From Hassallia sp050875635 (lineage in GTDB: Bacteria; Cyanobacteriota; Cyanobacteriia; Cyanobacteriales; Nostocaceae): a stretch of DNA of 64,000 bases. Of the stretch, positions 43,227-51,348 are shown piece by piece. How positions within the stretch are numbered: position 1 is the first letter of the stretch; the number at the start of each line of letters is the position of its first letter. Below the pieces are notes generated by a model. That model was not told where the DNA came from, did no database searches, and saw nothing but the letters and a program-made list of their open reading frames with translations. Made by a program: the position numbers and the translations under genes. The DNA lies in contig NZ_JBPAOH010000007.1 in assembly GCF_050875635.1 (NCBI RefSeq), forward strand, positions 48,644 to 112,643, read 5' to 3'.

Positions 43227-44003
43227 TTACAAAATCAAATAAACAGCTTGTCCAAGTAGTGCTAAAATGAGCGTCAAAGTTAAAGCGATCGCATCATTTC
43301 GTCCTGCTTGTGGTAATTTTTCTATCGGTAATATTCCTTGATAACCTCGCGATAGCATCGCTTGATGAACGCGGTTTCCTCGGTCGTAAGTGCGGATAAA
43401 TAGCGCTCCGATCATATTACCAACTACTAAGCGAATAGTACGATTGCTGTTCATCAAGTTGCGTGATGCTGCTGCCCGTCGCATAATGTTAAACTCACCG
43501 ATCAACACACCAATATAGCGATACATTGAAGCCAAAATTGCGACTAACAGCGGTGGGGTTCGCAGTTCGATTAAAGCATTAAGCAACGCCGATACCGAAG
43601 TTGTTAAAGTTAACAAATTCAACATCAGTAAAGATAGCAGCGCCTTAGTAGTGACACTACCTAAGACAGTTAGCCCGACTGTAGTAATTTGCAACGGACC
43701 CCAAGCCCAAAGCACTGTACCACCGCCTCGAAACAAAGTACCCAAAAGCACAACACCGACAAAACCCAACTCAACTGCTAAACGTTTTAGCAGCACGCTG
43801 AAGGTGACTTTACTGAGTAATAAAACGCTTGCCACAGCCAAGCCATAAATCGCCCAAGTCCACCAATGTCCATTTGGTGTTAGGACAATTGCAAACACAA
43901 GCAGCAATGTACATAGTATCCGAGTGCGGGGGGCGAGTTTGTGCCAGGGAGTAATCTGTTTACTATTAACATCAAGCGCTAATGCCCCAATATGCAGCAG
44001 CAT
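43227..44003 (-). CDS. cbiQ: ECF transporter transmembrane component CbiQ
   Basis: 258 aa, T-component of the energy-coupling factor. Family features: N-terminal HKLAPRTRILCTLLLVF, hydrophobic core helices, and the two short Ala-Arg-Gly coupling motifs in MRRAAASRN and MLSRGYQG, which contact the ATPases. Downstream of cbiN and upstream of cbiO on the same strand. Confidence 0.9.
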   Translation of the reverse strand: MLLHIGALALDVNSKQITPWHKLAPRTRILCTLLLVFAIVLTPNGHWWTWAIYGLAVASVLLLSKVTFSVLLKRLAVELGFVGVVLLGTLFRGGGTVLWAWGPLQITTVGLTVLGSVTTKALLSLLMLNLLTLTTSVSALLNALIELRTPPLLVAILASMYRYIGVLIGEFNIMRRAAASRNLMNSNRTIRLVVGNMIGALFIRTYDRGNRVHQAMLSRGYQGILPIEKLPQAGRNDAIALTLTLILALLGQAVYLIL

Positions 44004-44136
44004 CTAAGAATTTTGGATTTGAGATTTTGGATTTTGGATTGACAAAAACAAGGAAAACTTGAGGAGGGGAAAGGAATAAAAAAGCTTTCTCTTCTTCCCT
44101 TTCCCCTTTCCCCCTCTTTTTTCATGTGGTTTATTC

Positions 44137-44502
44137 TCAATCATCCGTATACCGGGATTCATCATACTCACGATGAGATGAAGTTGAACCACGTACAACT
44201 AGTTTGCCAATTCCCCAAGCCAAGCCAAAAACGGCTAAAGTTCCGACTAAGCCAGCGATGGGAGTAGCTACAGCTTCCGGTACACCTCTGAGGGCATATT
44301 CATCAAAAACAGCGTAGAAGGGTAGCTTTTTAGCTGGTGCATCTTCATGTGCTTTATCCTCAAATTTGAGATCCTGGGAGACTCGATCCAAGCCATCAGG
44401 GTTTTTACTAGCAAAGGGAGAAAGAAAAATTGCAATTAGCAAAGCAATACCCAAACCAGCTATTACAAAAGCACGATTGCGCGATCGCGTATCATTACTC
44501 AT
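44137..44502 (-). CDS. cbiN: CbiN-like (PDGLE domain) component of cobalt/nickel ECF transporter
   Basis: 121 aa from ATG 44502. A membrane helix (FVIAGLGIALLIAIFLSPFAS), the diagnostic NPDGLDRVSQDLKFEDKA loop, then a second helix (ATPIAGLVGTLAVFGLAWGIG) and an acidic tail. This is the PDGLE/CbiN-like small subunit that works with CbiM. It begins 14 bp after the cbiM stop. The symbol follows function; classical CbiN is shorter. Confidence 0.85.
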   Translation of the reverse strand: MSNDTRSRNRAFVIAGLGIALLIAIFLSPFASKNPDGLDRVSQDLKFEDKAHEDAPAKKLPFYAVFDEYALRGVPEAVATPIAGLVGTLAVFGLAWGIGKLVVRGSTSSHREYDESRYTDD

Positions 44503-44515
44503 AGTTGAATTCCTA

Positions 44516-45250
44516 TTAATAACGCGACAGAGGACGAGAAACAACAGCCTTACGTGGCGGATCGTAAAATAAATCCGGTCGAGTCCGCCAAATAAACGAA
44601 AGAGCTACTACGGTGATTGCTGCCTCACCAATACCGATTAGTACGTGCCATGATGCCATTGCAGCCAAAGCCACAGTTAACGGAACTGTTCCAGATATAG
44701 CTAGTTCTACAGCACATACAACAGAGGCAACCATTACACTTGTCCAAGCTGCAACAGCTGCGGCAATTAGCATTCCTGACAATTTATTGCCACCTATGGC
44801 AAACCGAATTGCTTTGTATAGATAATAACCACCAAACGTGCCAATCAACCCCATATTAAAAATGTTGGCGCCCAGCACAGTCAAGCCGCCATCTTGGAAT
44901 ATTACACTCTGGACGATAAACACCGCCACCATGACCAAAGAGCCAGCCCAAGGACCCAACAAAGCACCTGCCAGCGTTCCACCTAAAAGGTGTCCGGAAG
45001 TGCCTCCAGGAATAGGGAAATTTATCATTTGAGCCGCAAAGATAAAAGCGCCACATACACCCATTAGGGGTACAGCTCGTTCTTGGTATTCTGCCTGCGC
45101 TTTGTTAAGCGCGAGTGCAATCAAAGCGATCGCAATTACCCATGTCACAGCGATAATAGGTAAATTCAGAAAGCCATCGGGGATGTGCAGGGCTAACTGG
45201 GGCTGAGTTATCCAGTGCAGCCAGCTTGAATATGTAATAAAAGCAAACAC
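44516..45250 (-). CDS. cbiM: ECF transporter substrate-specific component CbiM
   Basis: 244 aa. S-component for cobalt or nickel. The metal-site motif HIPDGFL is present, with GGTSGHLLGGTLAGALLGPWAG supplying the further His. In the family the free N-terminus followed by His forms part of the metal site; here the frame starts at a GTG 22 codons earlier, so HIPDG is preceded by a short hydrophobic leader (MFAFITYSSWLHWITQPQLA) ending in Leu. Either the leader is cleaved at QLA-LHIPDG or translation begins at the CTG just before His. Operon order is cbiM-cbiN-cbiQ-cbiO. Confidence 0.92.
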   Translation of the reverse strand: MFAFITYSSWLHWITQPQLALHIPDGFLNLPIIAVTWVIAIALIALALNKAQAEYQERAVPLMGVCGAFIFAAQMINFPIPGGTSGHLLGGTLAGALLGPWAGSLVMVAVFIVQSVIFQDGGLTVLGANIFNMGLIGTFGGYYLYKAIRFAIGGNKLSGMLIAAAVAAWTSVMVASVVCAVELAISGTVPLTVALAAMASWHVLIGIGEAAITVVALSFIWRTRPDLFYDPPRKAVVSRPLSRY

Positions 45251-45344
45251 AATTATTTCCGTAATCTAAAGACTTTTTTAGTCAGGTTAGGCAATATACG
45301 CAACATTCGACATTAACTGAGAATTTCCCCATAATTCAATCCTA

Positions 45345-45495
45345 TGGGGGGGCATTTTTACTTAAGTGGGGGGATGGGGGGATGGGGGGATGGGGAGAGG
45401 GGGGGAAAGAATTATTCTCATTGTCTCCCTTGTCCCCTTGTCTCCCTTGTCCCCCTTGTCTCCCTTGTCCCCCACTCCCCCACTCCCCCTCTAGG
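45345..45495. repeat. composite island, GGGGGGAT / TCTCCCTTGTCCCC (core type B, copy 1)
   Basis: GGGGGGATGGGGGGATGGGG units, core GAATTATTCTCATTGTC, then TCTCCCTTGTCCCCCTTGTC and CCCACTCCCCCACTCCCCC units. The same core recurs at 46625-46650 (inverted, inside the porin gene) and at 58868-58892. Confidence 0.88.
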
Positions 45496-45571
45496 GATTG
45501 ACCGGAAAACTGATAAAAATTACAGAATCAATGGGTATTATTATTTGGGTTTGATTAGTGGTGAGGTATTA

Positions 45572-46048
45572 ATGTTGGTTTGGCGTAAACATATTGTTAT
45601 TATTCCTGTTGGTCTGAGCATCGCTTTGTTGCTCAGTGGTTGCGATAACAGCAAAGTTGCTCAGTGCGATCGCCTGATGAAGGCTGTTAGTGAAGGAAAT
45701 GCTCTGATTGACAAAAATAAAGGTCAGCAGGTGACAACCAGTTTGAAACTCGCGTCCGATCTCGAAGCTGTCACCAAATCGCTCAAGCAAATGAACCTAC
45801 CAGACCCCGAACTGAAAAAATATCAAGACAAATTTGTGAAAGTGTTTGACACTCTCGGCAAACAGATAACCAAAGCAGGTAAAGCTCTTGGTTCAGCTAA
45901 AACAGCACAAGCCTCTCAATCTGGTAGAGAAAAAATACAAAAAGCCAGAACAGATATCGATACCGCATTGACATCCGCCGAAACTACGGCTAAACAGTCT
46001 GATGCTTTAGAAGCTGAAGTGAAAAAGTACTGTAGCCAACCTGAGTAA
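45572..46048 (+). CDS. small helical lipoprotein
   Basis: 158 aa from ATG 45572. Signal peptide with lipobox LSGC (Cys24), then an Ala/Lys-rich alpha-helical body (LKLASDLEAVTKSLKQMNLPDPELKKYQDKFVKVFDTLGKQI...) with two Cys (Cys near CDRLM and CSQPE) that might pair. Membrane-anchored in the periplasm. I do not recognise a family. A longer reading from 45344 runs through the repeat island and is rejected. Confidence 0.75.
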   Translation: MLVWRKHIVIIPVGLSIALLLSGCDNSKVAQCDRLMKAVSEGNALIDKNKGQQVTTSLKLASDLEAVTKSLKQMNLPDPELKKYQDKFVKVFDTLGKQITKAGKALGSAKTAQASQSGREKIQKARTDIDTALTSAETTAKQSDALEAEVKKYCSQPE

Positions 46049-46084
46049 TTTATCTAGGTAATCAGTCATTGGTAATGGTGAGTC

Positions 46085-46140
46085 CAGCGCCGTGCGCGGG
46101 TTCCCCGCGTTGAGGCGACTGGCGAACCCGAAGGGCTAAT
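46085..46140. repeat. GC-rich dispersed-repeat fragment
   Basis: GCCGTGCGCGGGTTCCCCGC ... GGCGAACCCGAAGGGC. The CGCGGGTTCCC stretch also occurs in the island core at 39033. Probably a fragment of a dispersed repeat. Confidence 0.4.
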
Positions 46141-46271
46141 AGCTAATGGCAAAAAAGCAGTTAGCATACTCAACTATTAGTATTTTTTATACTTTTTAAC
46201 TACGAAATATTCCTGAAATACACCAATTTTGTCTGTCAAGAGAAATATTGGTGTTAGTAAAGTGAAATACA

Positions 46272-48251
46272 ATGAGCGATATCGGTCTGCTGATGGCAGG
46301 CGTGTTAACTGCTGGGCAAGCATTTCCGCCCAAATTACCTGAACAGCCATTAGTTGAGTCAGATAATGTGGTGCAGCAGTCAAAACAGAGTGAGGCAAAG
46401 AAAATTGTCCCACCGACCCAAATCACACCACCTGAATTGATACAACCAGATGCAAGTCTCCAAACCGTCCAATCAGCGTTAAAACCAGAGCATCAAAATA
46501 TACTTAATAAAATTAGAGAAAAAATTCCCTCTCAAGGCTCCTTTGTTCAAGTAGGGGATGAGGGAGACAAGGGAGATAAGGGAGACAAGGGGGACAAGGG
46601 AGACAAGGGGGACAAGGGGACAAGGGGACAAGGGGACAAGGGGGACAATGAGAATAATTCTTTCTCCCCATCTCCCCATCTCCCCATCTCCCCATCTCCC
46701 CCTCCCCCCCTCTCCCCCTCCCCCCCTCCTCCACTCCCTCCATCCCCCGAAATGTCTCAAGTCACATCGGTGTCACAACTGGACGATGTGCAACCTTCAG
46801 ATTGGGCTTTTGCTGCTTTGCAATCTCTGGTAGAACGCTATGGCTGCATTGCTGGATATCCAAATAGGACTTATCTAGGCAACACCGCTATCAATCGTTA
46901 TGAATTTGCAGCTGGTTTACAGCATTGTCTGGAGCAGATTAATAAATTAATAACTAACAATACAGCTAATACTGTTAAAGATGAGGATTTAATCGAGCTG
47001 CAACGCTTGCAAACTGAGTTTCAAGCAGAGTTAAAACAAGTTCTTTCTCGGGTAGACAATTTAGAAAGCCAGACTAGCGAAATACAAGCAAATCAGTTTT
47101 CCACCACGACGCGACTATTTGGGCAAGCTATTTTTAGCCTCCAGGGAACGAATAGCGCTGATGTCGATTTGTTTCCTAGAGATAAAGTGCCAGAACGCAA
47201 GGCAGAAACGAATCTGACTTTTGCCAATAGCGTGCAACTAACCCTCGCGACTTCGTTTACAGGGCAAGATTTACTGTTAACTGGGCTGAGTTCGGGAAAT
47301 TTAAATTCTTCTGCGTCCTCAGTATTTAACAATATGGGGCGGTTGGGTTTTGAGTCAAATACAAATAACGATTTATATATCAGTGATTTATCTTATCGAT
47401 TTCCGGTTTCAGACAACTTGGGAATTATTGTCGGTACGGTGGGTGTCAATCCTACGAACACCTTTCGCGGTATTAACCCTCTAGAAGGGAATGGAGAGGG
47501 AGCAATTTCTTTATTAGGTCAGCGTAACCCGATTTTGGCAATTGGTAACGGTACTGGCGGTGTTGGCTTTGACTGGCAAATAAGCGATCGCCTCAGTTTA
47601 CAAGGCGTTTATAGTGCTGAAATTCCCAGCTTTCCCGGTAATATCCAGGCTGGCGGACTTTTTGGCGGCAGATATACCGCCGGCGCTCAACTAACTGTAG
47701 CACCCACCAATAACATCGATGTTGGGCTGCATTATCTTTTCTCCCACTCTCCCGATGGCTTACTGGGAACCGGTATCGGCGATGCTCAGTTAATTTCCCC
47801 TTTTGCACCTGCGACAGCTTTTAATACCCATGCTGTCGGCGCTACCGTCGCATGGCGCATTAATCCCAATTTTAACTTAGGCGGTTGGGGAGGCTGGACT
47901 CACTCAAATCCAGTCAATCTCTCTGGAAGTGTGGAAACTACAAACTGGATGGTATTCGCTGCCTTTCCCAATTTACTGCGTTCCGGCAATTTGGGCGGCA
48001 TTCTCGTCGGACAACCCCCGAAAATTACTTCTAGTTCCTTACCTGAAGGATTCAATTTTCCCAACTTTTCTGAAGGAGGTACAGCGGGTGGACGCGACGA
48101 CACATCACTGCACGTAGAACTCTTTTATCGCGCCCAACTCAATGACAATATCTCTCTCACTCCGGGTGTCTTTGTGATTTTCAATCCAGATCACAACGCT
48201 GCTAACGATCGCTTGGTAGTAGGGGCATTAAGAGCAACATTCCGGTTTTAA
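46272..48251 (+). CDS. SLH-domain carbohydrate/iron-uptake-type outer-membrane porin
   Basis: 659 aa. Early segment with a weak signal peptide (DIGLLMAGVLTAGQA), then about 64 residues of repeat-derived sequence (GDKGDKGDKG..., then SPSPHLPISPSPPPPL), then an SLH domain (VSQLDDVQPSDWAFAALQSLVERYGCIAGYPNRTYLGNTAINRYEFAAGL) that binds the cell wall, a coiled coil (LQRLQTEFQAELKQVLSRVDNLE) and an OprB/Som-type beta-barrel ending in ALRATFRF, with a terminal Phe as required for outer-membrane insertion. Cyanobacterial proteins of this design allow inorganic ion, including iron, uptake. The start is uncertain. Confidence 0.88.
   Translation: MSDIGLLMAGVLTAGQAFPPKLPEQPLVESDNVVQQSKQSEAKKIVPPTQITPPELIQPDASLQTVQSALKPEHQNILNKIREKIPSQGSFVQVGDEGDKGDKGDKGDKGDKGDKGTRGQGDKGDNENNSFSPSPHLPISPSPPPPLSPSPPPPLPPSPEMSQVTSVSQLDDVQPSDWAFAALQSLVERYGCIAGYPNRTYLGNTAINRYEFAAGLQHCLEQINKLITNNTANTVKDEDLIELQRLQTEFQAELKQVLSRVDNLESQTSEIQANQFSTTTRLFGQAIFSLQGTNSADVDLFPRDKVPERKAETNLTFANSVQLTLATSFTGQDLLLTGLSSGNLNSSASSVFNNMGRLGFESNTNNDLYISDLSYRFPVSDNLGIIVGTVGVNPTNTFRGINPLEGNGEGAISLLGQRNPILAIGNGTGGVGFDWQISDRLSLQGVYSAEIPSFPGNIQAGGLFGGRYTAGAQLTVAPTNNIDVGLHYLFSHSPDGLLGTGIGDAQLISPFAPATAFNTHAVGATVAWRINPNFNLGGWGGWTHSNPVNLSGSVETTNWMVFAAFPNLLRSGNLGGILVGQPPKITSSSLPEGFNFPNFSEGGTAGGRDDTSLHVELFYRAQLNDNISLTPGVFVIFNPDHNAANDRLVVGALRATFRF
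46553..46745. repeat. in-frame composite island inside the porin gene (core type B, inverted)
   Basis: GGGAGACAAGGGAGATAAGG-type units, inverted core GACAATGAGAATAATTC, then CTCCCCATCTCCCCATCTCC units. It gives a Gly-x-Lys tract that looks collagen-like and a Pro/Ser tract, but both are by-products of the repeat. Confidence 0.88.
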
Positions 48252-48304
48252 TTCTGTACGGATGTAAATGTAAATAAATGCACTAATTGCATACGGGTGT
48301 AGTC

Positions 48305-48510
48305 AAAGAAGAAGGGGGTAGGGGGTAGGGGGTAGGGTGTGGGGAACCCCATCCATAAATGGAGGGGCGCAAAGACAAGGACACCAAAGAAGGGGGTAGG
48401 GGGTAGGGTGTGGGGTGTGCAGAAGAAGGGTGTGGTCAAACAACACACCCTGCTCTCGACACCCCCCTCTTCTACCCCCCACACCCCACACCCCACACCC
48501 TACACCCGTT
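48305..48510. repeat. fold-back repeat island (GGGGGTAGGGTGTGG / CCACACCCTACACC)
   Basis: AAGGGGGTAGGGGGTAGGG units, the segment GGAACCCCATCCATAAATGG, and CACCCCACACCCCACACCCT units. Left and right halves are complementary. No gene in the 360-bp gap. Confidence 0.82.
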
Positions 48511-48611
48511 CTCGGTCAGTTTTTCATTTTCATCACGCAATTAAAGCAGAGATTCCCCTGCTGTAAAAACATGCGTGATTTTTTTTTGCATATTAATCAA
48601 GGAAATTTTCA

Positions 48612-49829
48612 ATGCAATTAAAATCATCAGCAATTAAAACCAAATCCAACTCCCAAGTTAAGAGTTTCGTAGTGAGCGCTTCAGCGCTCAAATCAAGGAC
48701 TAAAGTCCTTACTACATTATTCACCCATCAAAATTCCTTTAATGGACTACTAATTATTACTAGCAGTATAGCCGCAGCCATTATCGGTTTCTCTTCAGAA
48801 TGTGCTGACGCTCAAATCACAATTCAAAGCACTGGCACTTTATCAGGTACTATCCAACTTCCCAAATTTAATCCGAACTTCAACCGGGTGGTTACTCGTG
48901 TAGATACAAATTCCAAGGGTACTTATTCCCGCCAAGGAGTACCTTTGTACACTTCTAACTATGTGAAGGTACAAACTCGCGCCGATGGCAGTCTGCATTA
49001 CTTCGTTGACTTTAAAGGCATTCCGGTTGTCTCATTTGATGGCTTGCTGACTTCGCCAGCACTTTCAAGCGGTGACTTGACATCCTATAATTATCAAGGA
49101 AAATTGCCCGGAACCAAATTTGAAGCTGTAGTTCAAGATGAGTTTGGGTTAAAAAAAGCGCTTTACACCGGCATTGTCACCGATCCAAAAACCGGACAGC
49201 AGTATCAAGGTACTTTTAGAGTAACTGGACAAGGACCGCGATATAGCCAAAGTAATGGTAGTGCTACCCCTACAGTCTTTGATTTCAAGTCGGATATACC
49301 AGGTAAGCCAACCGTCACCTCCTTGAAAATGACTAATGCGCCTCTGATAAAGTTGTTCATCACTATTCCCGCAGGTGCAACTCCCATCACTCCCCGTAGT
49401 GATGCTGGTGATGCCACACCGATTGCTGCTGGTGCTACACCAATTGATGCTGGTGATGCTACACCGATTGCTGCTGGTGCTACACCGATTGTGACTGGTG
49501 GTGCTACACCGATTGCTGCTGGTGCTACACCGATTGTGACTGGTGGTGGTACACCGATTAGTAACGGTAGCGGTACACCGATTGATGTCGGTGGTGGTAC
49601 ACCGATTGGTAGTGAGATTATATCGCCGATACCAGAAGCGATCGCAACATCAAATTCTCCCTCACCCTCTGCTGAACCTAATGTAGAATTCAGTAACGGT
49701 AATTCTTCGGCACTCCATCCTTTAAGTCTTGCCTCAAGTATTTGTTCGCGCAAAGATGTAAATTGCCCCACAAAACCATCTGCACCCAAACAAACTATTG
49801 GTCCGCGCAGTCGAGTGCTACTGCGTTAG
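48612..49829 (+). CDS. exported protein with GATPI tandem repeats
   Basis: 405 aa. The first 45 residues are basic and partly encoded by a 47-bp mobile palindrome. A hydrophobic signal segment follows (LLIITSSIAAAIIGFSS, about 47-63), giving an unusually long N-region. A beta-rich domain (about 70-250; TGTLSGTIQLPKFNPNFNRVVTRVD, YHYF-type FVDFKGIPVVSFDG) precedes about 11 degenerate repeats of GATPI-A/V-x-G (255-340), then a Ser/Pro tail ending in basic residues. No known family. It is presumably surface or periplasmic. Confidence 0.72.
   Translation: MQLKSSAIKTKSNSQVKSFVVSASALKSRTKVLTTLFTHQNSFNGLLIITSSIAAAIIGFSSECADAQITIQSTGTLSGTIQLPKFNPNFNRVVTRVDTNSKGTYSRQGVPLYTSNYVKVQTRADGSLHYFVDFKGIPVVSFDGLLTSPALSSGDLTSYNYQGKLPGTKFEAVVQDEFGLKKALYTGIVTDPKTGQQYQGTFRVTGQGPRYSQSNGSATPTVFDFKSDIPGKPTVTSLKMTNAPLIKLFITIPAGATPITPRSDAGDATPIAAGATPIDAGDATPIAAGATPIVTGGATPIAAGATPIVTGGGTPISNGSGTPIDVGGGTPIGSEIISPIPEAIATSNSPSPSAEPNVEFSNGNSSALHPLSLASSICSRKDVNCPTKPSAPKQTIGPRSRVLLR
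48669..48715. repeat. 47-bp two-hairpin element, copy inside a coding region
   Basis: GTAGT outer arm, hairpins AGCGCTTCAGCGCT and AAGGACTAAAGTCCTT, ACTAC outer arm: the same length and layout as at 15543-15589. It encodes residues near VVSASALKSRTKVLTTL of the GATPI protein. Confidence 0.8.
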
Positions 49830-50112
49830 GGGAATTGCAAATTGGGAATTGGTAATTGGTAATTGGGAATTGGGCATTGGGCATTGGGCATTGGGCATTG
49901 GGAATTGGTTATTAGTAATTATTTTTATTACCCATTCCCCATTCCCCATTCCCCAGAAAGAATAGGGAGTAGGGAGTAGGAGTAGGGAGTAGGAAATTTT
50001 TCTTTGCCCATTGCCCATTGCCCATTGCCCATTGCCCATTGCCCATTGCCCATTGCCCATTCCCCATTCCCCATTCCCCATTACCCACTCCCCACTCCCC
50101 ACTCCCCACTAA
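49830..50112. repeat. heptamer fold-back island (GGGCATT / CCCATTG)
   Basis: GGGAATTGGGCATTGGGCAT units, an AT-rich core (ATTAGTAATTATTTTTATTA), then CCCATTCCCC, GGGAGTAGGG and tandem CCCATTGCCCATTGCCCATT units to CACTCCCCACTCCCC. Open frames on both strands through it are not genes. Confidence 0.9.
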
Positions 50113-50211
50113 AACTCTGGAAATCCCGAATACGCACAGTTTGGCAAGAAAAACAACACAGCAGCTAATTGCACCCCTTAAAATAGTGTCAATCACACCT
50201 TTTCTTCGGAA

Positions 50212-50889
50212 ATGTATATGAAAGGACAACTTTTTGAATTAATACCCACACTCATGCAAGTCTTACAAAGAAATATGGGCTGGATGACTTGGAACTTATT
50301 TCTGGCTTTTATACCTTTGGCTTTGAGTGTTTGGTTGTTTCGCACTCGTCGCGGACGTTCTTGGGTTTGGTGGTTCGGATTCCTGGTGTTCTTCGCTTTT
50401 TTACCGAATGCGCCTTATTTATTAACTGATGTCATTCACCTCATACATGATATCCGCTCAGTTCCATCGGTATGGATGATTACTCTAGTGATAATTCCGG
50501 TATATTTGCTGGTGATTTCGGCTGGATTTGCAGCTTATGTAATATCTTTAATTAATTGGGGTTACTACTTACACCGCATTGGCAAAAGCCAGTGGATTTT
50601 GGGGGTTGAGTTAATTACCCATGCTTTCAATGCCGTTGGTATTTATTGGGGACGGTTTTTGCGTTTCAACAGTTGGGATTTTATTACGCAACCGGATGCC
50701 ATAATCACCAAAGGCATAGAGGAAATTCTTGGAAAACAGCCTTTGGTGATTATCACCATCACTTTTGTCATACTAACAGCCTTGCACTGGCTGATGAAAA
50801 AAGTGATTTTGAGTTTTCTTAGGCAACCGCACAATGGGGTAGATATTAAGTCACGCTCATCGAATCCTAACACCCACAACGCTGGATAA
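50212..50889 (+). CDS. DUF1361 integral membrane protein
   Basis: 225 aa, six or so membrane helices (MTWNLFLAFIPLALSVWLF, WVWWFGFLVFFAFLPNAPYL, WMITLVIIPVYLLVISAG, VIITITFVILTALHWLM). Signature LPNAPYLLTDVIHLIHD and INWGYYLHRIGKSQW match DUF1361, widespread in cyanobacteria and of unknown function. No signal peptide. An ATG two codons downstream is an alternative start. Confidence 0.85.
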   Translation: MYMKGQLFELIPTLMQVLQRNMGWMTWNLFLAFIPLALSVWLFRTRRGRSWVWWFGFLVFFAFLPNAPYLLTDVIHLIHDIRSVPSVWMITLVIIPVYLLVISAGFAAYVISLINWGYYLHRIGKSQWILGVELITHAFNAVGIYWGRFLRFNSWDFITQPDAIITKGIEEILGKQPLVIITITFVILTALHWLMKKVILSFLRQPHNGVDIKSRSSNPNTHNAG

Positions 50890-51210
50890 GTTTGCTGATT
50901 TGAGATTTTTAGATGGGATGGAGACAAACAGGCAAATTTGCAATTGACAATTTTCGATTACTAATTACCCTTTGGGTTCGCAGTTCCTTCTTTTGTCACA
51001 GACCAAGGCGAACAAGTCGCTTACCCAATTATCATGAATATTATCTGATTAAAAAAATAAAATCAAATCAAATAAAAATGGTTTTATTTGAACCGCTGTT
51101 ATTTAAGAAAAATCTGTGATATCTGGCAACAAGAAGCAGAGCTTCTACGCAATGCTTAAATATCGGCAGTAAGCAATAACAGAATATTAAATAAAAACTC
51201 ATTCACCTCT

Positions 51211-51325
51211 GTACCCGTCATGTCCTCCATCTAAAGAAGTGGGATGTGACGGGTAATTTCTTATCAAAAGAAAGATGCAGCAAAGCGCATCTAGATTTGA
51301 AATGAATCTAGACTGCTCTGCTTTG
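51211..51325 (+). promoter_or_regulatory. structured leader with two hairpins upstream of baeRF-like gene
   Basis: First hairpin: GTACCCGTCA against TGACGGGTA (51211-51256). Second: CAAAGCGCATCTAGATT against AATCTAGACTGCTCTGCTTTG (51281-51325) with a few internal mismatches. Both lie within 140 bp of the start codon at 51349. They could be a terminator followed by a leader element, or a 5' UTR structure. The rest of the 459-bp gap has nothing I can name. Confidence 0.55.
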
Positions 51326-51348
51326 ATTAACTAGCATCGGAGTTTAAT

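Noticed and set aside
46553..46745. Collagen-like domain in the porin
   Set aside because: The Gly-x-Lys tract is encoded by a DNA repeat that also occurs outside genes, so it is not evidence of a collagen fold.
49205..49789. Antisense frame opposite the GATPI protein
   Set aside because: A shadow of the GATPI tandem repeats; the sense strand has the signal peptide.
50913..51119. Short frame upstream of the baeRF-like gene
   Set aside because: AT-rich, no ribosome-binding site, no recognisable protein features.
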